A stretch of DNA of 64,000 nucleotides from Paractinoplanes atraurantiacus (GTDB taxonomy: Bacteria; Actinomycetota; Actinomycetes; Mycobacteriales; Micromonosporaceae): contig NZ_OBDY01000009.1 in NCBI RefSeq assembly GCF_900215205.1, positions 62,001-126,000 of the forward strand, written 5' to 3'. The translations under genes were made by a program, and so were the position numbers. Of the stretch, positions 49,072 through 57,821 are shown one piece after another. How positions within the stretch are numbered: the first letter of the stretch is position 1; each line of letters opens with the position of its first letter. The notes under the pieces were generated by a model. The model saw only the letters and a list, made by a program, of their open reading frames with translations. It made no database searches and was not told where the DNA came from.

Positions 49072-50244
49072 ATGTATCAGGCGTCCCTGACGACGGTCCT
49101 GCGCGAGTGGGGCCGCATCGGCTGCGTGGGTTTCGGCGGCCCGCCCACCCACATCGCCCTGCTGCGCAAACTCTGCGTCGAGGAGCGCGAGTGGCTGACC
49201 CCGCAGGAGTTCGAGGACGCCATAGCCGCCTGTAACCTGCTGCCCGGCCCCGCCTCGACCCAGCTGTCCATCTTCTGCGCCTGGCGGGTCCGTGGCCGCG
49301 CCGGCGCCCTGGTGGGCGGTGCCGCTTTCATCCTGCCCGGCCTGATCGTCATCCTGGCGTTGTCGGCCCTGTTCCTGGGCAACCCGCCCACCTGGGTGGT
49401 CGCGGCCGGGGCCGGCGCGGGCGCTGCCGTGGCCGCCGTGGCCGCCCAGGCCGGCATCTCTCTGATGCCGCCGGGCTGGAAGCGCGCCCCCGTACACAGC
49501 AGCCGCTACCGCTGGACCCTCTACCTGCTCCTGGGCGCGGCGGCCGCGGCCACCATCGGCCCCTGGCTGGTCCTGCTCCTGATCGCCTGCGGCTTCGCCG
49601 AAGTCCTGGCCCAGCACCTGCCCGCCCGCCCGAAGCCCGCCGCCCAGTCCCGCCGCGGCCATCCGTTGCGCGCACTTCCCCTGCTGGCCGCGACCGGCCT
49701 GGGCGGCGGTGTGCTGTTCTCGGTGGCCTGGGTGGCCCTCAAAGTGGGCGCTCTGTCCTACGGCGGCGGCTTCGTCATCATCCCGCTCATGCAGGCCGAC
49801 GCCGTCCACCACTACCACTGGATGACCGACGCCGAGTTCCTCAACGCCGTAGCCCTGGGCCAGATCACCCCCGGCCCGGTCGTGCACACCGTCGCGGTAG
49901 TGGGTTTCGCCGCCGCCGGCCTGGCCGGCGGCCTGCTGGCCGCGGTCGTGGCGTTCGGCCCGTCGTTCGCTTTCATCCTGCTGGGCGCCCACCGCTTCGA
50001 CCAGCTAAGAGCCAACCCGCGAGTCCGCGCTTTCCTGGACGGCGCCGCCCCCGCCGCCATAGGCGCCATCCTGGGCTCGACGATCCCTTTGATCCGGGCA
50101 TTGACGCAGCCTTGGCAGTACGCGGTCCTGACCGGCGCCGCCCTCCTCACCCTGCTCCTGCGCCGGGGCCCAGTCCTGACGTTGCTGGCAGCCGCCACCG
50201 CCGGCGTCATCATCGTCCTGGCCGGCGGCCCCCTACCCCAGTAA
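49072..50244 (+). CDS. chrA: Chromate transporter (CHR family)
   Basis: 390 aa, 3 bases after the VOC gene. Two homologous membrane halves each start with a CHR signature: F-G-G-P-P-T-H-I-A and S-Y-G-G-G-F-V-I-I-P, with L-L-P-G-P-A-S-T-Q-L in the first half and Q-I-T-P-G-P-V-V-H-T in the second. It exports chromate and possibly other oxyanions. Linkage to an ArsR-ArsC fusion suggests expression is induced by arsenic- or chromium-type stress. Confidence 0.9.
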   Translation: MYQASLTTVLREWGRIGCVGFGGPPTHIALLRKLCVEEREWLTPQEFEDAIAACNLLPGPASTQLSIFCAWRVRGRAGALVGGAAFILPGLIVILALSALFLGNPPTWVVAAGAGAGAAVAAVAAQAGISLMPPGWKRAPVHSSRYRWTLYLLLGAAAAATIGPWLVLLLIACGFAEVLAQHLPARPKPAAQSRRGHPLRALPLLAATGLGGGVLFSVAWVALKVGALSYGGGFVIIPLMQADAVHHYHWMTDAEFLNAVALGQITPGPVVHTVAVVGFAAAGLAGGLLAAVVAFGPSFAFILLGAHRFDQLRANPRVRAFLDGAAPAAIGAILGSTIPLIRALTQPWQYAVLTGAALLTLLLRRGPVLTLLAAATAGVIIVLAGGPLPQ

Positions 50245-50280
50245 CCGCCCACGCCATTCGATACAGCCCGGCACGCTCCA

Positions 50281-51315
50281 TCAAACCGAATCCAGCCGTT
50301 GGAGATTCCTCCCTCCATTCGGATGGCAAATACTCAGCCGCTGCCGCCGCCCTTCTCGCGTGACGACTCCTCCGCCAGCGTCATCAATCACAGCGCTCCG
50401 CGACTTGCTGCAAGCCGCGGCGAGATCGCCAATTCTGAAGTCGCCGAATTCCGTTATGCCACCCCCATGCGGCCGACGCCGAAAGCGCGCTCGGCCGACC
50501 CAGGGCGTCCGCAAACGTTCAATCCTGAAGGGCGCCCGGCCGGCAAACCCGGCTGGGCGCCGGGGTCCCGACCGCCCAGCGGACGCGACCCTAGGAAGGA
50601 CCTTCACCCGGACCGCAGGCCCAGCCGACACCCCCATCTCAGCTCGAACCGCCGGCTCGGGCCGCGCCACCATCTCAGCCTGGACCGCCGGCTCGGGCCG
50701 CGCCGCCGCCTCAGGCTCCATCGCCGCCTCAAGCTCCATCGCCGCCTCAAGCTCCATCGCCGCCTCAAGCTCCATCGCCGCCTCAAGCTCCATCGCCGCC
50801 TCAAGCTCCATCGCCGCCTCAAGCTGCCCCGCCGACTCGGGCGGCACCGCCGCCTCCGCCTGGATCATCGGCTCGACCGGCGCCAACGCCTCCGCCCGGG
50901 TCGCAGGCACGGCCCGTGCCAAAGCCTCGACCTGCGCCGCCGACTCCGCGCGCATCGCCCCCTCACCCTCAACGGACTCCTCCGCACAGCAGACAGAACC
51001 GGCCCGCGGGTGATCAGCGGCTATCGCTTCACCTGCGAGCCCACCCGGGCCCGGCCGCCGCACCCACTCAATGTCGTCATCCCAGATCAACGGCGGTATC
51101 CGCTCGACCGGATCATGCAACCCAAGCTCACCGCACACCCGCGAACAACCATGCAACCGGCACAACTTGAACGCATGGCGCCGTTTCAGTCCCCACCGCC
51201 GACGCTCCACATGATCACGCCGGAACTCCACCATTGCCGGCGAATGACTCGGCACCCCCGACCAATCCCGCCAACCAGCAATTTCCGACCTAGAAAAGAA
51301 CCCCATCGGCGCCAT
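50281..51315 (-). CDS. Hypothetical protein with a Met-Glu-Leu-Glu-Ala-Ala tandem repeat
   Basis: Not recognised. 344 aa. The first ~95 residues look protein-like and basic/aromatic (W-R-D-W-S-G-V-P, K-L-C-R-L-H-G-C-S-R-V-C-G-E-L-G). The centre has six M-E-L-E-A-A-like hexapeptides that should form a charged helix, and the rest is Ala/Arg/Glu-rich. No strong ribosome site precedes the ATG. The plus-strand alternatives here are compositionally worse. Function unknown; confidence is limited. Confidence 0.45.
   Translation of the reverse strand: MAPMGFFSRSEIAGWRDWSGVPSHSPAMVEFRRDHVERRRWGLKRRHAFKLCRLHGCSRVCGELGLHDPVERIPPLIWDDDIEWVRRPGPGGLAGEAIAADHPRAGSVCCAEESVEGEGAMRAESAAQVEALARAVPATRAEALAPVEPMIQAEAAVPPESAGQLEAAMELEAAMELEAAMELEAAMELEAAMELEAAMEPEAAARPEPAVQAEMVARPEPAVRAEMGVSAGPAVRVKVLPRVASAGRSGPRRPAGFAGRAPFRIERLRTPWVGRARFRRRPHGGGITEFGDFRIGDLAAACSKSRSAVIDDAGGGVVTREGRRQRLSICHPNGGRNLQRLDSV
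50711..50830. repeat. 18-bp tandem repeat, about 6.5 copies
   Basis: Copies of TCAAGCTCCATCGCCGCC occur at 50729, 50747, 50765, 50783 and 50801, with a one-base variant at 50711 and a partial unit from 50819. The unit is a whole number of codons, so copy-number change keeps the overlapping protein in frame. Confidence 0.95.
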
Positions 51316-51514
51316 GAACCATTATCCCGCACCCAGAAGATCGAGAGCAATTGAAGGATCATGCCACTCGAAAAGACATCACCGACCTACGCCGGGGCGG
51401 GGCAACACACTTCTCGACCAATGAGAAATACAATCTCATTCACTGCGCCGAGAGCTTGAGGACGCTGCCGATTCACCGGTATCGAAAGGCCTGGAATGGC
51501 GCATCCTTCGGTTC

Positions 51515-51866
51515 ATGGACCGGCCGGACGTCACGCGGGTGAGGCGTCGGTTCTGGGCAGCCGGCGTCGTCATCTGGTGGGCCGGCCGACATCGTACGGA
51601 CCAGGAGAACCAACTTCCTGACGCCGTACGCAGCGAGCTGACGGCCCAGGCGAGGGAGGCGCTCGAGAACCGCGCGCCGCCGTATCTGATGCCCGGCGAA
51701 GGGCGGCTCACCTGCGCCGTCCGGGTGATGGGACCGATCTGCCCGCGGTCACCCGGTCGGCACAGGCTCGCACCGTTTCGCCTACGCCCTTCGCGCCACC
51801 GTCGGCACCCCGCTGATCACGGAGTCGTCGCCGCCCGCCCCCATGCGCGAGCGCGTCACAGGTTGA
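51515..51866 (+). pseudogene. Possible frameshifted small gene
   Basis: From the ATG at 51515 one frame reads protein-like for ~75 residues (V-I-W-W-A-G-R-H-R-T-D, P-D-A-V-R-S-E-L-T-A-Q-A-R-E-A-L-E-N). After about 51740 a different frame looks better (G-S-H-R-F-A-Y-A-L-R-A-T-V-G-T-P-L-I-T-E-S-S) and ends in TGA at 51864-51866, overlapping the lpdA end. I do not recognise the family. It could also be non-coding. The region 51316-51514 upstream shows nothing recognisable. Confidence 0.3.
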
Positions 51867-53238
51867 TCATGTGGCCGGCGATGCCCTCGATGGCCTCCTT
51901 GACCGCCTCGGACAAGGTCGGGTGGGCGAAGACGTTGCGGGCCACCTCGTCGGCCGTCAGGTCCCACATCTGGGCCAGGGTGAGGGCCGGCAGCAGCTCG
52001 GTGACCTCGGGGCCGATCAGGTGGGCGCCGATGATCTCGTTGTGCTCGGCGTCGGCGACGATCTTGACGAAGCCGGCGGTCTCGGCCATGCCCCGGGCCT
52101 TGCCGTTGGCCGAGAAGGGGAACTGGGCGACCTTGACGTCGTACCCCTTGTCCCGGGCCTGCTGCTCGGAATAGCCGAACGAGGCGATCTGCGGCTGGCA
52201 GAACGTGGCCCGCGGGATCATGTCGAAGTTGATCTCCTGGGTCTCGGCGCCGGCGATCGTCTCGGCGGCCACCACGCCCATCGCCTCGGCGGTGTGCGCG
52301 AGCATCAGCTTCGCGGTCACGTCACCGATGGCGTAGACGCCGTCGACGTTCGTGCGGCCCCGGGCGTCGACCTCGATCGCGCCGCGGTCGGTGAGCTTGA
52401 CCCCGGCCGCCTCCAGCCCGTAGCCCTCGATGCGCGGGGCGAAACCGAAGGCGGCCAGCATCCGGTCGGCCTCGAGCACCTTCGACTCGCCGCCGCCGGC
52501 CGGGCTGACCGTGACGCGCACGCCGGTGCCGGTGTCCTCGACCTGCTCCACCTTGGTGCCCAGCAGCACCTTCACGCCCAGCTTGCGGTAGTGCTTGAAC
52601 AGCTCCTTCGACACGTCAGCGTCCTCGGTGGGCACCATCCGGTCGAGGAACTCGACGATCGTCACGTCGACGCCGAAGTTGGCCATCACGTAGGCGAACT
52701 CGACGCCGATCGCGCCCGACCCGCCGATGATGATCGAGCCGGGGAGCTTCTCGTCGAGGATCTGCTCCTCGTACGTGACGACGTTCTGGCTGGTCGCCAT
52801 GCCGGGCAGCATCCGCACGGTGGCGCCGGTAGCGATGATCAGGTTGTCGAACGTGTGCTGCTCGCCGTCGACGTCGATCGACTTCGGCCCGGTCAGCGTG
52901 CCCCAGCCGTTGATCTCGGTGATCGCGTTCTTCTTCATCAGGAAGTGGACGCCCTTGGCGCTGGCCTCGGCCACCTTGCGGCTGCGCTGGTGGGTCGGCG
53001 GGAAGGACATGGTGGCGTCCCCCTCGATCCCGAACGTCTTCTTCTCGTGCGTGATGATGTGCGCGATCTCGGCGTTGCGCAGCAGCGCCTTGGACGGGAT
53101 ACAACCCACGTTGAGGCAGACCCCGCCCCAGTATTTGTGCTCGACCACGGCAACCGTCTTGCCGAGCTGCGCAGCGCGGATGGCGGCGACATATCCCCCG
53201 GGCCCGGCACCGAGGACAAGAACATCAAAATGACTCAC
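51856..53238 (-). CDS. lpdA: Dihydrolipoyl dehydrogenase
   Basis: 460 aa, typical E3 length. It begins F-D-V-L-V-L-G-A-G-P-G-G-Y-V-A-A (FAD). The redox-active disulfide G-G-V-C-L-N-V-G-C-I-P-S-K is at ~residues 38-50, the NAD motif G-G-S-G-A-I-G-V-E-F is near 175, Y-A-I-G-D is near 308, and the C-terminal catalytic H-P-T-L-S-E is present. It reoxidises lipoyl groups of pyruvate, 2-oxoglutarate and branched-chain dehydrogenases or the glycine system. It stands alone, with a 24-base gap to the RibD-like gene upstream on the same strand. Confidence 0.95.
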   Translation of the reverse strand: MSHFDVLVLGAGPGGYVAAIRAAQLGKTVAVVEHKYWGGVCLNVGCIPSKALLRNAEIAHIITHEKKTFGIEGDATMSFPPTHQRSRKVAEASAKGVHFLMKKNAITEINGWGTLTGPKSIDVDGEQHTFDNLIIATGATVRMLPGMATSQNVVTYEEQILDEKLPGSIIIGGSGAIGVEFAYVMANFGVDVTIVEFLDRMVPTEDADVSKELFKHYRKLGVKVLLGTKVEQVEDTGTGVRVTVSPAGGGESKVLEADRMLAAFGFAPRIEGYGLEAAGVKLTDRGAIEVDARGRTNVDGVYAIGDVTAKLMLAHTAEAMGVVAAETIAGAETQEINFDMIPRATFCQPQIASFGYSEQQARDKGYDVKVAQFPFSANGKARGMAETAGFVKIVADAEHNEIIGAHLIGPEVTELLPALTLAQMWDLTADEVARNVFAHPTLSEAVKEAIEGIAGHMINL

Positions 53239-53262
53239 CCGTCAAGCCTATAGACGCGCTCG

Positions 53263-55440
53263 TCACCACGTGGTGCCGGCAAGAACTGACAGAAGCTCCG
53301 GGGCGCAATACTCAGCGATCAGCTCGTCCTGCGTGATCTCGATCAGGTCGCCGGCCGGCGGCCGGGAACCGTCGAAAGCGTGAACGACGTCGAGGCCGTG
53401 GCCGGCCGCCAGCACGCCGGCCAGCTCGGGATAGTCGTCGACCAGCAGCCAGTTGGGCTGCTCACCGATCACCGCGGCCAGCTCGGCGCTCGCCGAGTAG
53501 GACCGCAACCAGCCCGCCGCGGACCCGGCCGGCGGCACGACGTGGGTGACGTTCGGCAGCGAGGAGGTCCGGGGAGCGACGAGAATCACCGGGACACCCA
53601 GGGCTCGGGCTTGTGCGCTCAGGTCGCGGCTCTCATCGGAGGTCAGATTGGTGGTACGGCCGTTCAGGTCCCACCAGATGACGCCGCGCCACGGACCGGG
53701 CTCCAGCGGCGCCACCGTCGGCAGCCCGGTGATCAGGACGTCGCATTGGCGGCGCAGCCGGTCGCGGTACGGAAGGGCGGCCGCGGCGGCGGTCATGGCG
53801 GTGATCAGCGGCCGCCCGGTGAGGCGCTGGGTGAGATAGGGCAGATGCCAGGCCAGAAGCTCGTTGCGGAGCGGGCCGAAGCCGACCTCGGTACCCGCGG
53901 CACGAACGCGTTCGAGACCGACGCCGGCCACGCGCGGGTCAGGATCACGAAGACCGGAGACACACCGGGCAAACCCGCACGAGGCCACCAGGTCGGCGCA
54001 GGGCGGCTGCTTCCCCCAGTGCGCGCACGGCTCGAGCGTCGTGTAGATGGTCGCCCCACGCAGTACCGCCCGGTCGGCCACGCTGTCGATCGCACAGCGT
54101 TCAGCATGGCGGCCGCCGTAGGGCTCCGTAGCTCCCGCCGCGATCAGCACCCCGTCCTTGACGATCACCGCCCCGACGGTCGGATTCGGGCTGGCCCGCC
54201 CTTCGGCCGCCATCGCACAGAGCAACGCCTGCCGCATCCAGTACGCATCGTCGCGCCCACCCACACCCCGCGCGCCCACCACGGCTCCGCCCTCCGAAGA
54301 GTCCCGCACGTCCGAGGAGACCCAGGCGCCCCCAACACCCGAAATGTCCGCACCCGCGCGTTCACCGAAGCCACCCGACCCGACCGACGGGCGGGTGAGG
54401 GCGGACGGCGACTCAAGGACACCACCCGGCCCAGCCGACGAGCTCAGAGGCCGGGTCGGAGTGGACCGCGACTCAAGGACACCGCCCGGCCCGGCCGACG
54501 GGCTGAGGGGGTGGGTTGGGGTGGACGGCCAGTCGAGGACACCGCCCGGCCCGGCCGGTGGGCTGGGAACGCCGGGCGTGAGAGGTTGCGCGCTGGGACC
54601 ACCCGCCGCAGCAAGTGGCGCACTGGACGCGCCGGCTGCGGTGGGAGGTGAGACGGAAACGCCGGGCACGGCGGCCGGCGAACCGGAAACGCCGGGCGGG
54701 GCGGACGGCAAACCGGAAACGCCAGGCACCGCAGGAGGTGGGCTCGAAGCACCCGGCGCGGCGGAAGGCGGACCCGAAACAGCCGCCACCGCAGACGGCG
54801 GGCCGGGAAGGCCGGGCGCGGCAGACGGCGGGCCGGGAAGGCCAGGCGCGGCAGACGGCGAGTCGGGAAGGCCGGGCCTGGCGGGCGGAGAGCCTGCAAC
54901 ACCCGGCACAGCGGGCGGTGGGTCGGAAAGGCCGGGCGCGGCGGGCGGTGGGCTGGCACCACCAGGCGCCGCGGACGGCGGACCAGCAACACCCGACGCC
55001 GCGGACGGTACATCGAGAAGACCGGGCGCGGCGGGCGGCGGATCCGGAGGGCCTGGCGCTGCGGATGCTGGGTCGAGGAGGCCGGGTAGGGCGGGCAGCG
55101 GACCGGGAAGGCGCAGCGTCGCGGACGGCGGGCCGAGAAGGCCGGGCGTGGCGGTTGGTGGGCTGGCACCGCCCGGCCCTGCGGACGGCGGACCAACAAC
55201 GCCCGGCGCTGCGGACGGTGGAGCGGCAACGCCCGGCGCTGCGGACGGTGGAGCGGCAACGCCCGGCGCTGCGGATGGTGGAGCGGGAACGGCTGGCGCT
55301 GCGGACGGTGGGGTGAGAAGGCCGGGCGCGGTGGGTGGTGGGCTAGGGGTGGTGACGGGTGGGCTGGGGGTGGTGGTGGGTGGTGGGGGTAGGGCGCCGG
55401 CCAGGCCGTAGCCGGGGGCCAGGCGTAGGTCAGGTGGCAT
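53263..55440 (-). CDS. RibD-like deaminase/reductase with giant Pro-rich N-terminus
   Basis: 725 aa. Residues ~397-725 are RibD-like. Y-W-M-R-Q-A-L-L-C-A-M, zinc deaminase motif H445-A-E447 and P-C472-A-H-W-G-K-Q-P-P-C481 are intact. The C-terminal reductase-like half is divergent. RibD makes the second and third steps of riboflavin synthesis. Residues 1-396 are Pro/Ala/Ser repeats unlike normal RibD. The start is supported by an 11-base overlap with the phosphoesterase stop, although internal initiation near M402 (54237) cannot be excluded. No other rib gene is nearby, so it may act on another nucleotide or pyrimidine. Confidence 0.75.
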   Translation of the reverse strand: MPPDLRLAPGYGLAGALPPPPTTTPSPPVTTPSPPPTAPGLLTPPSAAPAVPAPPSAAPGVAAPPSAAPGVAAPPSAAPGVVGPPSAGPGGASPPTATPGLLGPPSATLRLPGPLPALPGLLDPASAAPGPPDPPPAAPGLLDVPSAASGVAGPPSAAPGGASPPPAAPGLSDPPPAVPGVAGSPPARPGLPDSPSAAPGLPGPPSAAPGLPGPPSAVAAVSGPPSAAPGASSPPPAVPGVSGLPSAPPGVSGSPAAVPGVSVSPPTAAGASSAPLAAAGGPSAQPLTPGVPSPPAGPGGVLDWPSTPTHPLSPSAGPGGVLESRSTPTRPLSSSAGPGGVLESPSALTRPSVGSGGFGERAGADISGVGGAWVSSDVRDSSEGGAVVGARGVGGRDDAYWMRQALLCAMAAEGRASPNPTVGAVIVKDGVLIAAGATEPYGGRHAERCAIDSVADRAVLRGATIYTTLEPCAHWGKQPPCADLVASCGFARCVSGLRDPDPRVAGVGLERVRAAGTEVGFGPLRNELLAWHLPYLTQRLTGRPLITAMTAAAAALPYRDRLRRQCDVLITGLPTVAPLEPGPWRGVIWWDLNGRTTNLTSDESRDLSAQARALGVPVILVAPRTSSLPNVTHVVPPAGSAAGWLRSYSASAELAAVIGEQPNWLLVDDYPELAGVLAAGHGLDVVHAFDGSRPPAGDLIEITQDELIAEYCAPELLSVLAGTTW
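54640..55320. repeat. Coding minisatellite of ~30-bp Pro-rich units
   Basis: Degenerate units encoding P-S-A-A-P-G-[VL]-x-x-P repeat more than fifteen times in the N-terminal part of the RibD-like gene. The units at 55200-55290 are nearly identical to each other. The array stays open in frame. Confidence 0.85.
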
Positions 55441-56623
55441 GCAAGGTCAGGAGGGTTATCTCGCTGGGGGCGAAGATGCGGAACGGGGGGCCCCAGAAGC
55501 CTGTGCCGCGGCTTGTGTAGAGCTGGGTGCGCTCTGAATGGCGGGACAAGCCCTGCAGGACGGGCTGGTCGAGGCGGACCAGGTAGTGGAAGGGCCACAT
55601 CTGGCCGCCGTGGGTGTGGCCGGAGATCTGCAGGTCGACGCCGTGGGCGACCGCGCCGGCTATCTGGGCGGGCTGGTGGGCCAGCAGCAGGACGGGCAGG
55701 GACGGGTCGGCGCCCTCCAGGGCCGCCTCGTGGTCGGCGTGATGGCCGGGCACGCCTGAGCCGGCCGCCGTGCGGTCGTCGACGCCGGCGATGACCAGGG
55801 AAGCGCCGTCGCGGGTGACCTCGACGTGGCGGTTGTGCAGGGCCTCCCAGCCCAGGGAGGCCATGTGCTCGACCCAGCGCTGGGCGCCGCTGAAGTATTC
55901 GTGGTTGCCGGTCACGTAGACGCGGGCCATCGACGCCTGGATGTCGGCCAGCGGGGCCGCCTGGGAACGCCGCTGGGCCACCTCGCCGTCGGCGATGTCG
56001 CCGGTGTGGGCGACCACGTCGGCGTCCAGCGAGTTCACCACCTCGGTCACCTTGCGCGACCAGCGCGAACGCTCGATCGGGCCGTAATGGGTGTCGGTGA
56101 GCAGCACCAGGCGCAGACCGTCGAGACCGGCGCCCAGGCGCGGCAGGGTCACGTCGACCCGGCGGACCCGCGGGACGCGCCTCGCTTCGGCGTACCCCCA
56201 AATCAGCAGCACCAGCGAGACCACCGCGACCACCAGCGTGGCGATGCGGTAGCGAGCCGGGTCGCCGACCCCGAAGGCCCAGAGGATCAGGGCGAGCACC
56301 TGGCCGAGGATCGACTGGACGAACAGGACCCAGACGACGCCGAGGGTGGTGTCGGCGATCACCGCGGGCAGGTCGCGATGGTTGCGGCCGTGGCCGCTGA
56401 ACATCAGCAGCGGGAACGAGACCAGCACCACCCCGAAGACGACCGTGCCGGTCACGAAGACCGCTGTGGGCCAGTCGTTGCCGCCGCCGATCAGCGTCCA
56501 CCAGGGCACGCCGAACAGCAGCGCCAGCACCGCGACGAGGATCAACCCGAAGCGGATGGCCCGCGACGGGCGGCGGCGTGGCTCGGTCTCGACTGCTTCA
56601 CCTACGGACACGAGTGAAAGCAT
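55430..56623 (-). CDS. Membrane-anchored metallophosphoesterase
   Basis: 397 aa. Four hydrophobic segments fill residues ~20-150. The calcineurin-like phosphoesterase follows: T-D-T-H-Y-G-P, H-T-G-D-I-A-D-G, T-G-N-H-E-Y, L-A-H-Q-P and S-G-H-T-H-G-G-Q supply the two-metal site. This resembles YaeI/YkuE-type enzymes that act on lipid or cell-wall phosphates. It is co-directional with the P-loop kinase gene 6 bases upstream and overlaps the RibD-like start. Confidence 0.9.
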   Translation of the reverse strand: MLSLVSVGEAVETEPRRRPSRAIRFGLILVAVLALLFGVPWWTLIGGGNDWPTAVFVTGTVVFGVVLVSFPLLMFSGHGRNHRDLPAVIADTTLGVVWVLFVQSILGQVLALILWAFGVGDPARYRIATLVVAVVSLVLLIWGYAEARRVPRVRRVDVTLPRLGAGLDGLRLVLLTDTHYGPIERSRWSRKVTEVVNSLDADVVAHTGDIADGEVAQRRSQAAPLADIQASMARVYVTGNHEYFSGAQRWVEHMASLGWEALHNRHVEVTRDGASLVIAGVDDRTAAGSGVPGHHADHEAALEGADPSLPVLLLAHQPAQIAGAVAHGVDLQISGHTHGGQMWPFHYLVRLDQPVLQGLSRHSERTQLYTSRGTGFWGPPFRIFAPSEITLLTLHAT

Positions 56624-56629
56624 GCCACT

Positions 56630-57280
56630 TCAGGCCGGAGGGTTGCCGACCCTGTGGATAACGGACGCCGGGACCACGAGGTCGGCCCGGGGACGAGTAG
56701 CGGCGATGAGGACAGCGTTGCGTTCGTCGGTCCCCGTCGCCCATTCCGACGCGGCCGACAAGTCTTTACCAAACCGGACATGACGCGAAATAAGGCGTGA
56801 AATCCGAGTCTCCTGGTCAAGATCCGCGTACCAAACCTCGGTGAACAAATCCCGCAGAGGCCGCCACAACGGATCGTCGAGGAGCAGGTAATTGCCCTCG
56901 CTGATGATCAGGCGCGCCTCGCGAACAACCGGAATGGTCCCAGCGACCGGCTGCTCGATCACCCGCTCGAACCCGGGCGCGTAGATCACGTCCTCCTCGT
57001 CGGCCAGCAGCCGGCGGAGAAGCGCCGCATAGCCGAGCGGATCAAAAGTGTCCGGCGCCCCCTTGCGATCACGCCGCCCGAGCCGCGAAAGCTCGACATC
57101 GGCCAGGTGGAAGCCGTCCATCGGCACATGCGCGGCCCAGCTCCCGAACCGGGAGGCCAGCTCCTCGGCCAGCGTCGTCTTACCCGCACCAGGCGCCCCC
57201 GCGATGCCGAGCACCGCCCGCCCGCCGGCCGGCACGAGCGACCGTGCCCGCTCCACCAGCGCCTCGAACGTGATGTTCAT
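56630..57280 (-). CDS. P-loop nucleoside/sugar kinase (uridine kinase-like)
   Basis: 216 aa. It has the Walker A motif G-I-A-G-A-P-G-A-G-K-T-T-L near residue 26, the M-D-G-F-H-L-A-D substrate loop, I-I-S-E-G-N-Y-L-L-L-D and a lid R-L-I-S-R-H-V-R-F-G-K. This fits the uridine kinase/phosphoribulokinase family, which in actinobacteria is often annotated as nucleoside/nucleotide or fructose kinase (YggC/FrcK-like). It heads the three-gene minus-strand operon. Confidence 0.88.
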   Translation of the reverse strand: MNITFEALVERARSLVPAGGRAVLGIAGAPGAGKTTLAEELASRFGSWAAHVPMDGFHLADVELSRLGRRDRKGAPDTFDPLGYAALLRRLLADEEDVIYAPGFERVIEQPVAGTIPVVREARLIISEGNYLLLDDPLWRPLRDLFTEVWYADLDQETRISRLISRHVRFGKDLSAASEWATGTDERNAVLIAATRPRADLVVPASVIHRVGNPPA

Positions 57281-57365
57281 GGCCGGAACCTACCCGGACG
57301 GGGGTCGGATCAAGGACTGCGGCCCCGCCGCCGGAAAAACAGAATCGGTGGCACGGGGGTAAGAA

Positions 57366-57821
57366 ATGATCACATTGGTTGCCCTGCTGACCGCGACCCT
57401 TCTCGGGGTGCCGGCTCAGCAGGGAAAGCAGGAAGTCGATCCGCACGGCCGCGTCTACGTCACCGAGGGCTCGTCACTCGTCCGCATCGCGCCCCGCGGC
57501 CGCCGCTGCACGGTCGCCGTCTTCCCCTGGGCGGGCCCGCTCGCGCTGCGCCCGGTGGCCAGCAGCGTCGCGCTGGGCCCGGACGGCGCCTTCTACGTCG
57601 GCGAGACCACGTTCGTCCCGGGCCGGGCGCGTCTGTGGCGGGTGGTGCCGGGTCAGAGGCCTCAGGTGTATGCCGCCGGTCTCACCGCCGTGGTCGGCGT
57701 GCGGTGGTCGCCGGACGACCGGCTCTACGTCCGCGAGCGCGACGGCTCGCTGCTCCGCGTCTTTCCGAGGGGCCGCTTAGTGCGACAGCCCGAGGCGCAG
57801 ACCGGCCACCCCGGCTGGTGA
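57366..57821 (+). CDS. Short secreted beta-propeller (ScyD/ScyE-like) protein
   Basis: 151 aa with a hydrophobic signal at residues 1-15 (M-I-T-L-V-A-L-L-T-A-T-L-L-G-V-P-A). Four blade-like repeats follow: G-R-V-Y-V-T-E-G-S-S-L-V-R-I-A-P, A-L-G-P-D-G-A-F-Y-V-G-E and W-S-P-D-D-R-L-Y-V-R-E. ScyD/ScyE proteins are normally about twice this length, so it appears to be a half-propeller or truncated copy. Its 3' end overlaps the convergent gene by 45 bases. Confidence 0.65.
   Translation: MITLVALLTATLLGVPAQQGKQEVDPHGRVYVTEGSSLVRIAPRGRRCTVAVFPWAGPLALRPVASSVALGPDGAFYVGETTFVPGRARLWRVVPGQRPQVYAAGLTAVVGVRWSPDDRLYVRERDGSLLRVFPRGRLVRQPEAQTGHPGW

Noticed and set aside
50711..50830. CRISPR-like or regulatory iteron array
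   Set aside because: Contiguous 18-bp coding repeats without spacers, and no replication or cas gene nearby.
50299..51354. Plus-strand protein rich in R-R-L-K-L-H repeats
   Set aside because: No ribosome site or family; the minus-strand frame has the more protein-like N-terminus. Neither is certain, so only the minus frame was listed at moderate confidence.
51871..53253. A 460-codon plus-strand frame opposite lpdA
   Set aside because: The minus strand has the full E3 signature including the redox disulfide; the plus frame is a codon-bias shadow.
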